A stretch of 64,000 bases of DNA, taken from Companilactobacillus bobalius. Lineage in GTDB: Bacteria; Bacillota; Bacilli; Lactobacillales; Lactobacillaceae. The stretch covers positions 1 through 64,000 of the forward strand of contig NZ_LNUA01000011.1 in the NCBI RefSeq assembly GCF_009764355.1. Direction: 5' to 3'. The position numbers and the translations under genes are program-made. Positions 25,452 to 33,487 of the stretch are shown here, in pieces. The notes under the pieces are model-generated. The model worked only from the letters and a program-made list of their open reading frames with translations, ran no database searches and had not been told where the DNA came from. Within the stretch, counting starts at the first letter, position 1, and the number at the start of each line of letters is the position of its first letter.

Positions 25452-25855
25452 TTAAACAATATAAGAATCGCTTTATTCAAGGAACTCTACTGACAATTAT
25501 TTGGATTGTTTTTCTAACTGGATTTACAAGGCAAACAATGGAGGTAACTTTTTTTTGGAACATTTTGCTTATTTCGGTTAGTTTGAGTTTGATATTTGGT
25601 GTTATTTATCCGTATATTTGGAATTACAGTACTTGGATTGCGCCAATAAGTATTATTCTGTCTTCGGTAATAAATTTTTTGACGGGTTATTTTGTTTTAT
25701 ATCTTTATTCAAAAATTCTTTTTCATCTAACGTTGCCATATTGGTTGGTAATTCTATGTGTAACGATACTTCTTCATGTAATATTCTTTTATTTTTATAG
25801 AAAATATCAAAATGAAAAGATGGCACGGGAATTGAATCAATTACGTCAACGTTAA
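25448..25855 (+). CDS. DUF3021 membrane protein, partner of the LytTR regulator
   Basis: 135 residues, translationally coupled to the preceding gene by ATGA overlap. Four predicted membrane helices (about 10-30, 38-58, 68-92, 96-118) and a basic, helical C-terminal tail (YRKYQNEKMARELNQLRQR) match DUF3021. Family members are believed to sequester their LytTR partner at the membrane. No clear terminator follows before the MFS gene at 25927. Confidence 0.82.
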   Translation: MIKQYKNRFIQGTLLTIIWIVFLTGFTRQTMEVTFFWNILLISVSLSLIFGVIYPYIWNYSTWIAPISIILSSVINFLTGYFVLYLYSKILFHLTLPYWLVILCVTILLHVIFFYFYRKYQNEKMARELNQLRQR

Positions 25856-25926
25856 TGCTTTGGTTGCCAACGACATTAAAAAAAGTCTACTATTAATAGT
25901 GTATTTTTAGTGAGAGAGGCTTAATT

Positions 25927-27348
25927 ATGAAAAGCAAACATAATATTTTGACACTGTTTGCGACCAGTTTTATGTCGTTCATGCAATTGCTTGATGCCAG
26001 TATCGTTAATGTAGCGATACCTAGTTTAACTAAAGATTTGCATGTACCAATGAATCGGGCCGAATGGATTGTGTCAGTCTATCTGATTATGATTTGTATG
26101 CTATTGTTGTTCTGGGGAAGAATGGCTGATCAAATCGGATACATTAAAATTTTTCAAACGGGGACTATTTTCTTCACGATTGGTTCATTAATATGTGCGA
26201 TGAGTCCATCGTTATACATATTGTTATTTGGGCGAATTGTTCAAGGACTTGGAGCCAGTATGAGTATGGCAACTAATATTGGTATTATCGCAATGATTTT
26301 TCCAATGAGTCAGCGTGGCCGGGCCTATGGTATCAACAGTATCATTGCCCAATTAGGAAATATCTCAGGACCTGGTTTAGGCGGATTAGTACTAAGTGTT
26401 TTATCTTGGCACTGGATTTTCATTATCAATATTCCAATTGGAATTATTGTTTATATCTATGGTCGTTTTATGTTTCCTAGAGAGAATCGTAGAGTTAAAA
26501 AAGTATCTTACGATTGGATTGGTCTAATAACCTATGCCGTTGCAATAGCCACTTTCTTTGTCAGTATTTTTATGGGACAGGATATTGGTTTCGGCAATCG
26601 AGCCGTTATACTGACCTTTATGGTTAGTTTGATATTCTGGATTGGTTTCTTCTATGCTGAGAAGCATATTAAATCACCGTTGATCAATTTCAAGATTTTT
26701 AAGATATCTCGTTTAACTTTGAGCCTAGTTAGTGCCTTGATAGTCTTTTCAATTGGGTATTATGCCAACGTTATAATGCCGTTTTACTTAACCAATTTTA
26801 GATCATTAAGTACTTCATTGACTGGATTAATTATGATGGCAATACCATTTGCTAACGTAATTGCTGCACCAATTGCCGGTTATTTTACGGACAAATATAA
26901 CGCCGCTAGTGTCTCGATTGTTAACTTGTTTATCTATGCTATTCCTATTGTATTTTTGATGCAGGTTTCAAAAACAGATAGCTTAATAGTCTTTACGTTC
27001 ATGTTGCTATTTCTTGGAATTGGTAACGGTGGGTTTCAAAATAATCCAATGATTATGGGGTATGCACCTCAGGCTTATCAGGGAATTGCTGGTAGTTTAG
27101 CCGCCTTATTTAGAAATCTTGGTATGGGTATTGGCGTCAGTATGGCGACGACTAGCCTTTATTATGGTATGAGTTTGAAAGCTAATAAGCAGATAGCTTA
27201 TTATCCAACGGCTCATCCAAATTGGTTTTTAAGTGGTATGCATTTTGCTTATTTAACAGCATTAGTATTGCTAATTATTGCAATTGTTTTAGTTTATATG
27301 ATTCATCGAATTGATAAGCATAACGCCGTTACAAGAAAATACCGATAA
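25927..27348 (+). CDS. MFS drug exporter, DHA2 (EmrB/QacA) family
   Basis: 473 residues with GAGAGGC before ATG. Fourteen hydrophobic segments. The DHA2 N-terminal signature LLDASIVNVAIPSLTKDLH is present, followed by motif A in loop 2-3 (WGRMADQIGYIKIF) and motif C in helix 5 (GPGLGGLVLSVLSWHWIFIIN). Family members export hydrophobic drugs or cations in exchange for protons. It stands 71 bp after DUF3021 and may be read from the same transcript, which would make it a possible target of that LytTR system. A second DHA2 exporter lies at 33488. Confidence 0.88.
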   Translation: MKSKHNILTLFATSFMSFMQLLDASIVNVAIPSLTKDLHVPMNRAEWIVSVYLIMICMLLLFWGRMADQIGYIKIFQTGTIFFTIGSLICAMSPSLYILLFGRIVQGLGASMSMATNIGIIAMIFPMSQRGRAYGINSIIAQLGNISGPGLGGLVLSVLSWHWIFIINIPIGIIVYIYGRFMFPRENRRVKKVSYDWIGLITYAVAIATFFVSIFMGQDIGFGNRAVILTFMVSLIFWIGFFYAEKHIKSPLINFKIFKISRLTLSLVSALIVFSIGYYANVIMPFYLTNFRSLSTSLTGLIMMAIPFANVIAAPIAGYFTDKYNAASVSIVNLFIYAIPIVFLMQVSKTDSLIVFTFMLLFLGIGNGGFQNNPMIMGYAPQAYQGIAGSLAALFRNLGMGIGVSMATTSLYYGMSLKANKQIAYYPTAHPNWFLSGMHFAYLTALVLLIIAIVLVYMIHRIDKHNAVTRKYR

Positions 27349-27415
27349 CTAAGTTAGAAATCATTATTACAAAAGAATCTCGAAAGTAACAATTCGAATA
27401 AATCAATTGCTAACT

Positions 27416-27445
27416 TTGTCTCACTAGCTTCCTTTCTAGTATAAT
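27416..27445 (+). promoter_or_regulatory. Promoter of the glutathione peroxidase gene
   Basis: TTGTCT, 18-bp spacer, TATAAT, ending 36 bp before ATG 27482. Confidence 0.6.
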
Positions 27446-27481
27446 GTAGTGAAAATAGAGAGTAAGAAAGGCGGTAGGGCA

Positions 27482-27952
27482 ATGGAACCAATTTATAATT
27501 TTAAGGAAACTGAGATGAATGGTGGGATTATTAATTTCAGAGATTATCAAGGTAAGGTTCTGTTAATCGTTAATACCGCAAGCAAATGTGGCTTAGCACC
27601 GCAACTTGAATCCATTGAAAAACTTTATAATAAGTATCGAGCTCAAGGTCTTGAAGTTTTAGGTCTGCCTTCTAATCAATTCCATCAAGAACTTGATAGT
27701 GATGAAGAGACAAGCGATTTTTGTCAGATGCATTACGGAGTGACTTTCCCTATGACTCGCAAAGTAATTGTGAATGGCCTGGATGAAGATCCACTATTCA
27801 CTTATTTAAAAGATCAATCAGGGAAGGGTCGAATTAAGTGGAACTTTACTAAGTTCTTGATTGATAAAGAGGGCAACCTGTTGAAACGTTTTGCACCAAT
27901 TACAAAACCTGAAAAAATGGAAAACTTGATTATAGATGCTCTAAAAAAATAG
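27482..27952 (+). CDS. gpo: Glutathione peroxidase-family thiol peroxidase
   Basis: 156 residues from ATG 27482 (AAAGGCGG upstream; an ATG at 27449 lacks a site). The catalytic Cys36 is in NTASKCGLAPQ, where selenocysteine occurs in animal enzymes. The conserved Gln is in LPSNQFHQE and the Trp in IKWNFTKFLID. It reduces hydrogen peroxide and organic peroxides; most bacterial members use thioredoxin rather than glutathione, and the donor cannot be read here. It converges on a 48-residue minus-strand gene, sharing a terminator. Confidence 0.92.
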   Translation: MEPIYNFKETEMNGGIINFRDYQGKVLLIVNTASKCGLAPQLESIEKLYNKYRAQGLEVLGLPSNQFHQELDSDEETSDFCQMHYGVTFPMTRKVIVNGLDEDPLFTYLKDQSGKGRIKWNFTKFLIDKEGNLLKRFAPITKPEKMENLIIDALKK

Positions 27953-27982
27953 ATCTCACAACTGTGAGGTCTATTTCTTTTC
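27949..27982 (+). terminator. Bidirectional rho-independent terminator
   Basis: Stem ATAGATCTCAC/GTGAGGTCTAT with A-run on the left and T-rich right side; serves gpo and the small gene on the other strand. Confidence 0.85.
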
Positions 27983-28117
27983 CTTTGTGAAATCCAACAT
28001 GTATTCAACTGCTTCATCTAAGGATTTTAGGTGATGTTTTTGACGAATTTCTTCTAACTTTTTTTGTGATTGTTCACTTAATTTTGAAACAGAAAGCTTC
28101 TTCTCTGGTTTACTCAT
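27971..28117 (-). CDS. Small basic protein, 48 residues, RHH-like
   Basis: A short gene with ATG at 28117, AGAAAGG 10 bases upstream, and TAG inside the shared terminator stem. The product begins MSKPEKKLSVSKLSEQSQ and ends VEYMLDFTKEKK. A strand-like start (KLSVSKLS) followed by two helices (QKKLEEIRQK and SLDEAVEYMLDF) resembles a ribbon-helix-helix DNA-binding protein. It is not coupled to a toxin gene. I cannot assign a target. The coding pattern and ribosome-binding site support it as real. Confidence 0.65.
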   Translation of the reverse strand: MSKPEKKLSVSKLSEQSQKKLEEIRQKHHLKSLDEAVEYMLDFTKEKK

Positions 28118-28335
28118 TGTCTAATTACCTTTCTAATGGAAGTGCTTTAACTAATAATTCTAATATAGAGGCATGTTTTAAGGCAAATAAGTTGTTTTAT
28201 TTACAAATTAAATAAATTGTGTTAAAAAACTTGTAGTGGTAGGCTTGCTTCAACGTAGTTCTATAAATAGATGGGATATATTTATATTGCAATTTCGTTT
28301 ATCAAACGTTAATTAAGTGAAATGGTGGTGAGAAT

Positions 28336-29394
28336 ATGTTTTTAGCGATAAAGGAAATTCTTCACAATAAAACAAGATATTTCTTAGTTGTTTTCACAGT
28401 CTTTCTGATCAGTTATATGGTTTTTTTCCTAACTAGTTTAGCTGTAGGTTTGGCAAGGGGAAATAGAACGGCAGTAGATCAATGGAATGCTGAATCAGTA
28501 GTCGTTTCCAGCTATTCTAATAAGAGTTTGACAGTATCAAATATTCCTGAAGGATCTTATAAGGAATATGAGAGTAAGGATGTGGTACCACTTGGTCAGA
28601 TGACTGTTGTTACAAAGCTCAAAAATTCAGACAAAAAGATCAATACCAATATTTTCGGTGTAAACTGGAATAGTTTTATTAGCCCTAAGTTGATAGCTGG
28701 TCGGATGCCGAAGAATGGTAAAGAAGTCATTGCTGATTCGAAACTAGGTAATGACAATATTAAGCTCAATTCAGAGGTAAAGATCAATGGTAGTAAGGAT
28801 CTCTACAAAGTTGTTGGGTTGACTGAGGATAACAGTTTCTTCACAGTACCGATTATCTTTACCAATATGAATACCTTTAGGACTTTGAAATATGGATCAG
28901 ATCAAGCAAAGAATATCAGTGCTTTGGTTGTCCGTGATAAGACTAAAATCAAAAAATCTGGATTGTCACAAATTACGATTCCTGATTTGATCAATCATAT
29001 TCCAGGGTATACGGCCCAAATCATGGTCTTTGCCTTTATGATAGGAGCAATGATTATCATTACTTTCTTGATCATTGGAATTTTCATGTACATCATAACG
29101 ATTCAAAAGATCAGTCTTTACGGTGTCATGAGAGCTCAAGGAATCAGAACAGCCAGAATCATAGCGGCGTTATTCTATCAGATTTTGATTTTAACGGCAC
29201 TTGGGGCTGGCTTAGCTCTAGTGGCAATTGCGGCAACTCAATTGGGATTACCGAAGACAGTACCATTCTACAGTAATTGGCCGGCATATGGCTTATTGAC
29301 CTTGGCAATTATGATCATGGCGCTATTGGGTGGAACCTTATCAATGCGCAAAGTTCTAAAAGTCGATCCATTATCAGCTATCGAAGGGGGTTAA
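28336..29394 (+). CDS. ABC transporter permease, FtsX/MacB type (HrtB-like)
   Basis: 352 residues with GGTGGTGAG before ATG. One N-terminal membrane helix (about 18-40) is followed by a ~180-residue extracytoplasmic domain and three C-terminal helices (about 235-345), the FtsX-like layout. It opens MFLAIKEILHNKTRYFLVVF, as in HrtB-type permeases that export haem or other toxic compounds together with HrtA. The ATPase gene follows 4 bp downstream. No haem-sensing two-component system is nearby, so the substrate is inferred only from resemblance. Confidence 0.82.
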   Translation: MFLAIKEILHNKTRYFLVVFTVFLISYMVFFLTSLAVGLARGNRTAVDQWNAESVVVSSYSNKSLTVSNIPEGSYKEYESKDVVPLGQMTVVTKLKNSDKKINTNIFGVNWNSFISPKLIAGRMPKNGKEVIADSKLGNDNIKLNSEVKINGSKDLYKVVGLTEDNSFFTVPIIFTNMNTFRTLKYGSDQAKNISALVVRDKTKIKKSGLSQITIPDLINHIPGYTAQIMVFAFMIGAMIIITFLIIGIFMYIITIQKISLYGVMRAQGIRTARIIAALFYQILILTALGAGLALVAIAATQLGLPKTVPFYSNWPAYGLLTLAIMIMALLGGTLSMRKVLKVDPLSAIEGG

Positions 29395-29398
29395 ACTT

Positions 29399-30076
29399 AT
29401 GCATTTAATTGAAGTTAAAGATGTAGTTAAACAATACGGTTCAGGTCGAACTTTAGTCGAAGCATTACATAAAACTAATTTTACCCTCGATGAAGGTGAG
29501 TTCAACGCTATTATTGGACCATCTGGTTCAGGTAAAACGACGTTATTGACCATTTTAGGACTATTACAAACACCAACCTCTGGTGAAATCTATGTCGGTG
29601 GAAAAGATGTTACTAAGTTAAGTGCCAAGAAAAAAACAGATTTACGGTTTAATAAATTTGGCTTCATCTTACAGGCATCCAACTTGATTCCGTTTTTGAC
29701 AGTTAAAGAACAATTCAAATTAGTTGATAAGTTTACTCCGGATAATAAGGAAAAAATGAATCAAGCCGATCTATTGAAGATGTTGGACCTGACTGATGTA
29801 GCGACCAATTATCCTAGTAACTTATCTGGTGGTGAACGCCAACGTGCCGCAATTGCCAGAGCTTTATATAATAATCCTGACGTGATTTTAGCGGATGAAC
29901 CAACAGCTAGTTTGGATTCAGAAAGAGCCAACCAAGTGGTAAGCTTATTAGCCAAAATTGCTCATGAATATCATCGTGGTGTGATTATGATTACCCATGA
30001 TACACGTTTGTTAACACCGACGGATCGGGTATTTGTTATGCGAGACGGTACCTTAACAGAACAGAAAAAAGAATAA
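29399..30076 (+). CDS. ABC transporter ATP-binding protein (HrtA/LolD-like)
   Basis: 225 residues, ATG 4 bp after the permease stop with GGGGG overlapping its end. Walker A is GPSGSGKTTLL, the signature is LSGGERQRAAIARAL, Walker B is VILADEPTASLD, and the switch His is in IMITHDTRL. Length and sequence fit the MacB/LolD/HrtA group that pairs with FtsX-type permeases. It powers export by the 28336 permease. A bidirectional terminator ends the operon. Confidence 0.92.
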   Translation: MHLIEVKDVVKQYGSGRTLVEALHKTNFTLDEGEFNAIIGPSGSGKTTLLTILGLLQTPTSGEIYVGGKDVTKLSAKKKTDLRFNKFGFILQASNLIPFLTVKEQFKLVDKFTPDNKEKMNQADLLKMLDLTDVATNYPSNLSGGERQRAAIARALYNNPDVILADEPTASLDSERANQVVSLLAKIAHEYHRGVIMITHDTRLLTPTDRVFVMRDGTLTEQKKE

Positions 30077-30112
30077 AAAAATCCTCAACCGATTTGGTTG
30101 AGGATTTTTTAC
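30075..30112 (+). terminator. Bidirectional rho-independent terminator
   Basis: Stem AAAAATCCTCAACC/GGTTGAGGATTTTT between the ABC operon and the convergent hxlR gene. Confidence 0.92.
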
Positions 30113-30450
30113 TCGTCACACAGGGAACGTTCAATTAAATTGTGATTAACATGAGTATCACCCCAAGTACAGATGGCATCCAAGATAGGAATCAAAGATT
30201 TTCCATTTTCACTTAGTCGATATTCAACATGTGGTTCAGCAGTTTCAAAGTCGTGTCTGATAATAAGCCCGTCAGCTTCTAATTCACGTAGTTGATTGGC
30301 CAATGTTTTATGTGAAACATTTTGAATATGTCGTTGTAATTCACCAAAGCGACCCTGACCAGTTTCGGCTAATTCATAGAGAATGATGATTTTCCATTTT
30401 CCTTGAATCATTTGCATGGTGGCATCAAACTCGTTTAAATATTTTGCCAT
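30109..30450 (-). CDS. HxlR-family transcriptional regulator
   Basis: 113 residues, ATG at 30450 with GAGGA upstream. It is a winged helix of the HxlR type: IQGKWKIIILYELAETGQGRFGELQRHI, ISHKTLANQLRELEADGLIIR-like recognition region, then the wing and EYRLSENGKSLIPIL. There is no N-terminal cysteine in the position used by redox-sensing members. It is divergent from the SDR gene at 30570 with a 119-bp gap, an arrangement in which HxlR proteins commonly control the adjacent oxidoreductase. The inducer is unknown. Confidence 0.88.
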   Translation of the reverse strand: MAKYLNEFDATMQMIQGKWKIIILYELAETGQGRFGELQRHIQNVSHKTLANQLRELEADGLIIRHDFETAEPHVEYRLSENGKSLIPILDAICTWGDTHVNHNLIERSLCDE

Positions 30451-30569
30451 AAGTTTTCCTCTTAGTTTTCCACAGCTAGTAACCTGAAAGTGCGTACTTG
30501 TTGTTCATAATACCTGCCATTATACTTTAAAGCGTTGAAAAAATCTTTTTAAGTATTGAGGATATAAAT

Positions 30570-31298
30570 ATGAAAAAATTAGTTGTAATAACAGGTGCAA
30601 GTTCAGGTTTTGGTGCTGAAATTGCTAAAATTTTTAATGCTGATGGATTTCCATTGCTACTGTTAGGACGTAGGATGGAAAAACTTCAAGAGGTAGCTAC
30701 AGGTATGGAAAATGTCATGCTTGATTCGGTTGATGTTACTGATTATAAGCAATTTGAAAAGGCTATTCGCAAGGCTGAAACTAAATATGGTAAAACTGAC
30801 CTTTTGGTTAATAATGCCGGTGTTATGCTGTTAGGAAATGTTCAGAATCAAAATCCACAAGAATGGCAAACGATGTTGGATACCAATGTTATGGGTGTTT
30901 TGAACGGTACGCAAATTGTTTTAAATGATATGTGTGAACGTGAACACGGGACAATTTTAAATATGTCATCAATTGCTGGTAAGAAAACATTTGTTAATCA
31001 TGCTGCTTATGTGGCTTCTAAGTTTGGTGTTCATGGATTGTCTGAAACTGTTCGTGAAGAAAATTCTGCTAAAAATGTTCGTATCATGATGGTGGCTCCG
31101 GGTGCTGCCGAAACAGAATTGTTAACGCATGTGACAAGTAAATCAGCATTGAGGGATTATGCTGCTTGGGAAGAAACTATGGGCGGCGTAGTGCTTGATC
31201 CTAAGCGCGTTGCTGAAACGGTCAAGTTTATGTATGATATGCCTCAAGAAGTTAATATTCGTGAAGTCGATATTGCGGCCACACGTCAAGATTCATAG
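30570..31298 (+). CDS. Short-chain dehydrogenase/reductase (classical SDR)
   Basis: 242 residues with TTGAGGA upstream. The nucleotide-binding motif is TGASSGFG at residues ~8-15, NNAG is in LLVNNAGVML, the catalytic Ser is in LNMSSIAG, and the YVASK Tyr/Lys pair follows HAAYVASKFG. The arginine in LLGRRMEKL suggests NADP(H) preference. It resembles YdfG-type serine/hydroxy-acid dehydrogenases. The substrate is not evident; the divergent HxlR regulator suggests stress-inducible expression. Confidence 0.9.
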   Translation: MKKLVVITGASSGFGAEIAKIFNADGFPLLLLGRRMEKLQEVATGMENVMLDSVDVTDYKQFEKAIRKAETKYGKTDLLVNNAGVMLLGNVQNQNPQEWQTMLDTNVMGVLNGTQIVLNDMCEREHGTILNMSSIAGKKTFVNHAAYVASKFGVHGLSETVREENSAKNVRIMMVAPGAAETELLTHVTSKSALRDYAAWEETMGGVVLDPKRVAETVKFMYDMPQEVNIREVDIAATRQDS

Positions 31299-31300
31299 AG

Positions 31301-31340
31301 TAAAAAAAGTCTCGATTGTAATAGTCGAGGCTTTTTACTA
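31301..31340 (+). terminator. Bidirectional rho-independent terminator
   Basis: Stem AAAAGTCTCGA/TCGAGGCTTTTT between the SDR gene and the convergent yolD-like gene. Confidence 0.85.
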
Positions 31341-31757
31341 CACTAATTTAATGGCACGAATATTGACGATGACAATAGAAGTTTCATCGAAAGTTACTCG
31401 TCCTTTTTGTGGTTCAATCTTTTTAAGATATCCTTTGAGATGTTCGTAATAACCGGACTTGTCGTTGAAGTAATTCACATCCACTTTTAAAGGGTGTGTT
31501 TCTAAATAGTTTAATTGTTGTGTAATGCATTTTTCCTCAGCCGCTGTGGAATACTTTTTTCGAGTATAATCTTTAGTTTTATCTTTAATGAGACTACTGA
31601 AACCTTCTAAGGCTCCAAAAGGGGCGAATTGCGCAGCACGATCGATTTGTTCCATTGGTAAATGACGTTTAGAAGAAGTGTAGGGTAAGTCCATAATGTC
31701 TTGATATGCAGAGGTGTCATTAAATATTTGTTGTTCAATTAATTTCTTTTCGTCCAT
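31338..31757 (-). CDS. YolD-like protein, partner of the Y-family polymerase
   Basis: 139 residues. The YolD signature is MEQIDRAAQFAPFGALEGFSSL at about 34-55, followed by a beta-rich C-terminal half. The start overlaps the polymerase stop by one base (TAATG). YolD-like proteins are structurally related to UmuD and are usually encoded with UvrX/UmuC-type polymerases in Firmicutes and their phages; a regulatory role in translesion synthesis is presumed. Confidence 0.87.
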   Translation of the reverse strand: MDEKKLIEQQIFNDTSAYQDIMDLPYTSSKRHLPMEQIDRAAQFAPFGALEGFSSLIKDKTKDYTRKKYSTAAEEKCITQQLNYLETHPLKVDVNYFNDKSGYYEHLKGYLKKIEPQKGRVTFDETSIVIVNIRAIKLV

Positions 31758-33280
31758 TATGCGTGATGACCACCAATCTGATTGTTTCTTTCAATCGTAG
31801 TTGAACCTTCTACTAAATCGGAAGCTTTCAAGACAATGTTGCGACTGCCAAATTTCCTTTGTAAATCGAGAATAGTTTCCTGAATTTTACGATCACGATT
31901 ACGTTCAATTTGAGAATGTTGATCCTGGATAATTTCCTGTGATGTATTGGAAAATAAATCAGTCTGTTTAAAAGTTATTTGTTGCTGGGCTAATTTTTCG
32001 TCAGTTAAATTATTGGCGGTGAGGGTGACACGTCGAATTAACAATTTACTGTTGATATTGTCTTCATAAAGTTTTTTGAAAGTCTGTCGTAGCTCGTTAG
32101 ATGAAGAGGTGAAGGCAGACATTTTAACGTGATTGTGATCCGGTTTAGGAGTTTTGCGACCATAGTAATCATCAACTAATTCGCCATTAAAGCTGTTGTC
32201 GATCTGCAAACTTTTAATATCGTAGTCAACGATTAGACCAATACAATTAGTTACTAACTTCTTTTGAACCAAATCGAGAGCTAGATTATCGCTCATGCCA
32301 CGAACAATTTTTAAGCCATCATCATAAGAGGTTGGTTTCATTAGAACTTGACTGGAATAGAGTCCGTGATTGTCAGACCGATAGTTTTTAATATCGGCAA
32401 GTGTAGCCGTTTCATGCCCCCAAGCATGATCAATCAATAGTTCAGCGTTCTTTCCAAATTCATGATAGAGAATTTCTTCATTCATATCGTCGGACAAGCT
32501 TCCTAAAGAGCAGCAGGCAATATCTCCCATTGTGTTCAAGCCTAGTTTCTCTAGACGCTTAGAGTAGCCACGACCAATACGCCAAAAATCAGTTAGAGGT
32601 TGATGAGCCCAAAGTAATTGACGATATTGATGTTCATTCATTTGTGCAATCCGGACGCCATCTTGATCAGCAGGGATGTGTTTAGCAACGATATCCATCG
32701 CTACTTTAGCTAAATAGAGATTAGTTCCGATGCCGGCTGTAGCCGTGATACCAGTTTCAGCTTGAATCTGCTGGATAATAGTTTTGGCTAAAGTGTGAGC
32801 GGTAATATTATGTTTTTCTAAATAATCAGTAACGTCCATTAGAACTTCATCGATTGAGTAGACGTGAATATTTTTGGCCTCGATAAAACGTAAATAAATA
32901 CCGTAAATTTCAGCACTTTTATACATGTAAAAGTTCATTCTCGGTTTAACTACTTTATAGCCAATTTTGAGGGTTGGTGATTTCAATAAGTGTTGGCGGT
33001 CGATGGAAGAATATCTGGTTAAACGGTGATGGGGAGCACTATTCATCTTTTCCCGGTTTAGCTTGTAGACGATTCTTTCAACTTGAAATAGTCTAGGACG
33101 TCCTGGTACACCAAACTTCTTGAGTGCTGGAGAGACTGCTAAGCAGATAGTTTTGTCAGTTCGTGAGTTGTCAGCAACGACTAGATTATCATTTAAAGGA
33201 TTTAAATCATGTGCGATGCATTCGACCGAAGCATAGAAAGATTTCAAATCGATTGCCATATAAGTTCTTTCTTTAGTCAT
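31757..33280 (-). CDS. Y-family translesion DNA polymerase (UmuC/UvrX type)
   Basis: 507 residues, ATG at 33280 with AAGGAG upstream. The N-terminal catalytic motif is MAIDLKSFYASVEC and the second carboxylate pair is in YSIDEVLMDVTDY. Helix-hairpin-helix sequence follows (GRGYSKRLEKLGLNTMGDIA), then a little-finger domain. A likely beta-clamp contact is QTDLF near residue 435. A LexA box lies 25-39 bp upstream, so expression is expected during the SOS response. It forms an operon with the YolD-like gene. Longer than DinB (~350) and typical for UvrX/ImpB-type proteins often found on phages and plasmids. Confidence 0.92.
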   Translation of the reverse strand: MTKERTYMAIDLKSFYASVECIAHDLNPLNDNLVVADNSRTDKTICLAVSPALKKFGVPGRPRLFQVERIVYKLNREKMNSAPHHRLTRYSSIDRQHLLKSPTLKIGYKVVKPRMNFYMYKSAEIYGIYLRFIEAKNIHVYSIDEVLMDVTDYLEKHNITAHTLAKTIIQQIQAETGITATAGIGTNLYLAKVAMDIVAKHIPADQDGVRIAQMNEHQYRQLLWAHQPLTDFWRIGRGYSKRLEKLGLNTMGDIACCSLGSLSDDMNEEILYHEFGKNAELLIDHAWGHETATLADIKNYRSDNHGLYSSQVLMKPTSYDDGLKIVRGMSDNLALDLVQKKLVTNCIGLIVDYDIKSLQIDNSFNGELVDDYYGRKTPKPDHNHVKMSAFTSSSNELRQTFKKLYEDNINSKLLIRRVTLTANNLTDEKLAQQQITFKQTDLFSNTSQEIIQDQHSQIERNRDRKIQETILDLQRKFGSRNIVLKASDLVEGSTTIERNNQIGGHHA

Positions 33281-33304
33281 TGCTAAACTCCTTTTTAAAA
33301 ATGT

Positions 33305-33319
33305 ACAAACATACGTTCT
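33305..33319 (-). promoter_or_regulatory. LexA (DinR) SOS box
   Basis: On the minus strand AGAACGTATGTTTGT, matching the Gram-positive consensus CGAAC-N4-GTTCG at nearly all positions (GAAC-GTAT-GTTTG), 25 bp before the polymerase start. Confidence 0.8.
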
Positions 33320-33421
33320 TTTTAAAATTATACCATTACAATTTGTACGTTTAAATGATTAAGTCTATAATTGAAAGATAGATAATTATTTTCAGTAAAT
33401 ATCATATTTATACGCTGTAGA

Positions 33422-33458
33422 AATAAGACATTGCACTCTGTGTGGGTCTTATTTTTTA
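33422..33458 (+). terminator. Terminator in the leader of the MFS gene (possible attenuator)
   Basis: Stem AATAAGAC...GTCTTATT, with additional GCAC/GTGT pairing, followed by T6, located 30 bp before the MFS start. No plus-strand gene ends upstream, so it lies in the 5' leader. Confidence 0.6.
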
Positions 33459-33487
33459 TGGAATTTGTAGGGGAAAGAAGTAAGGAT

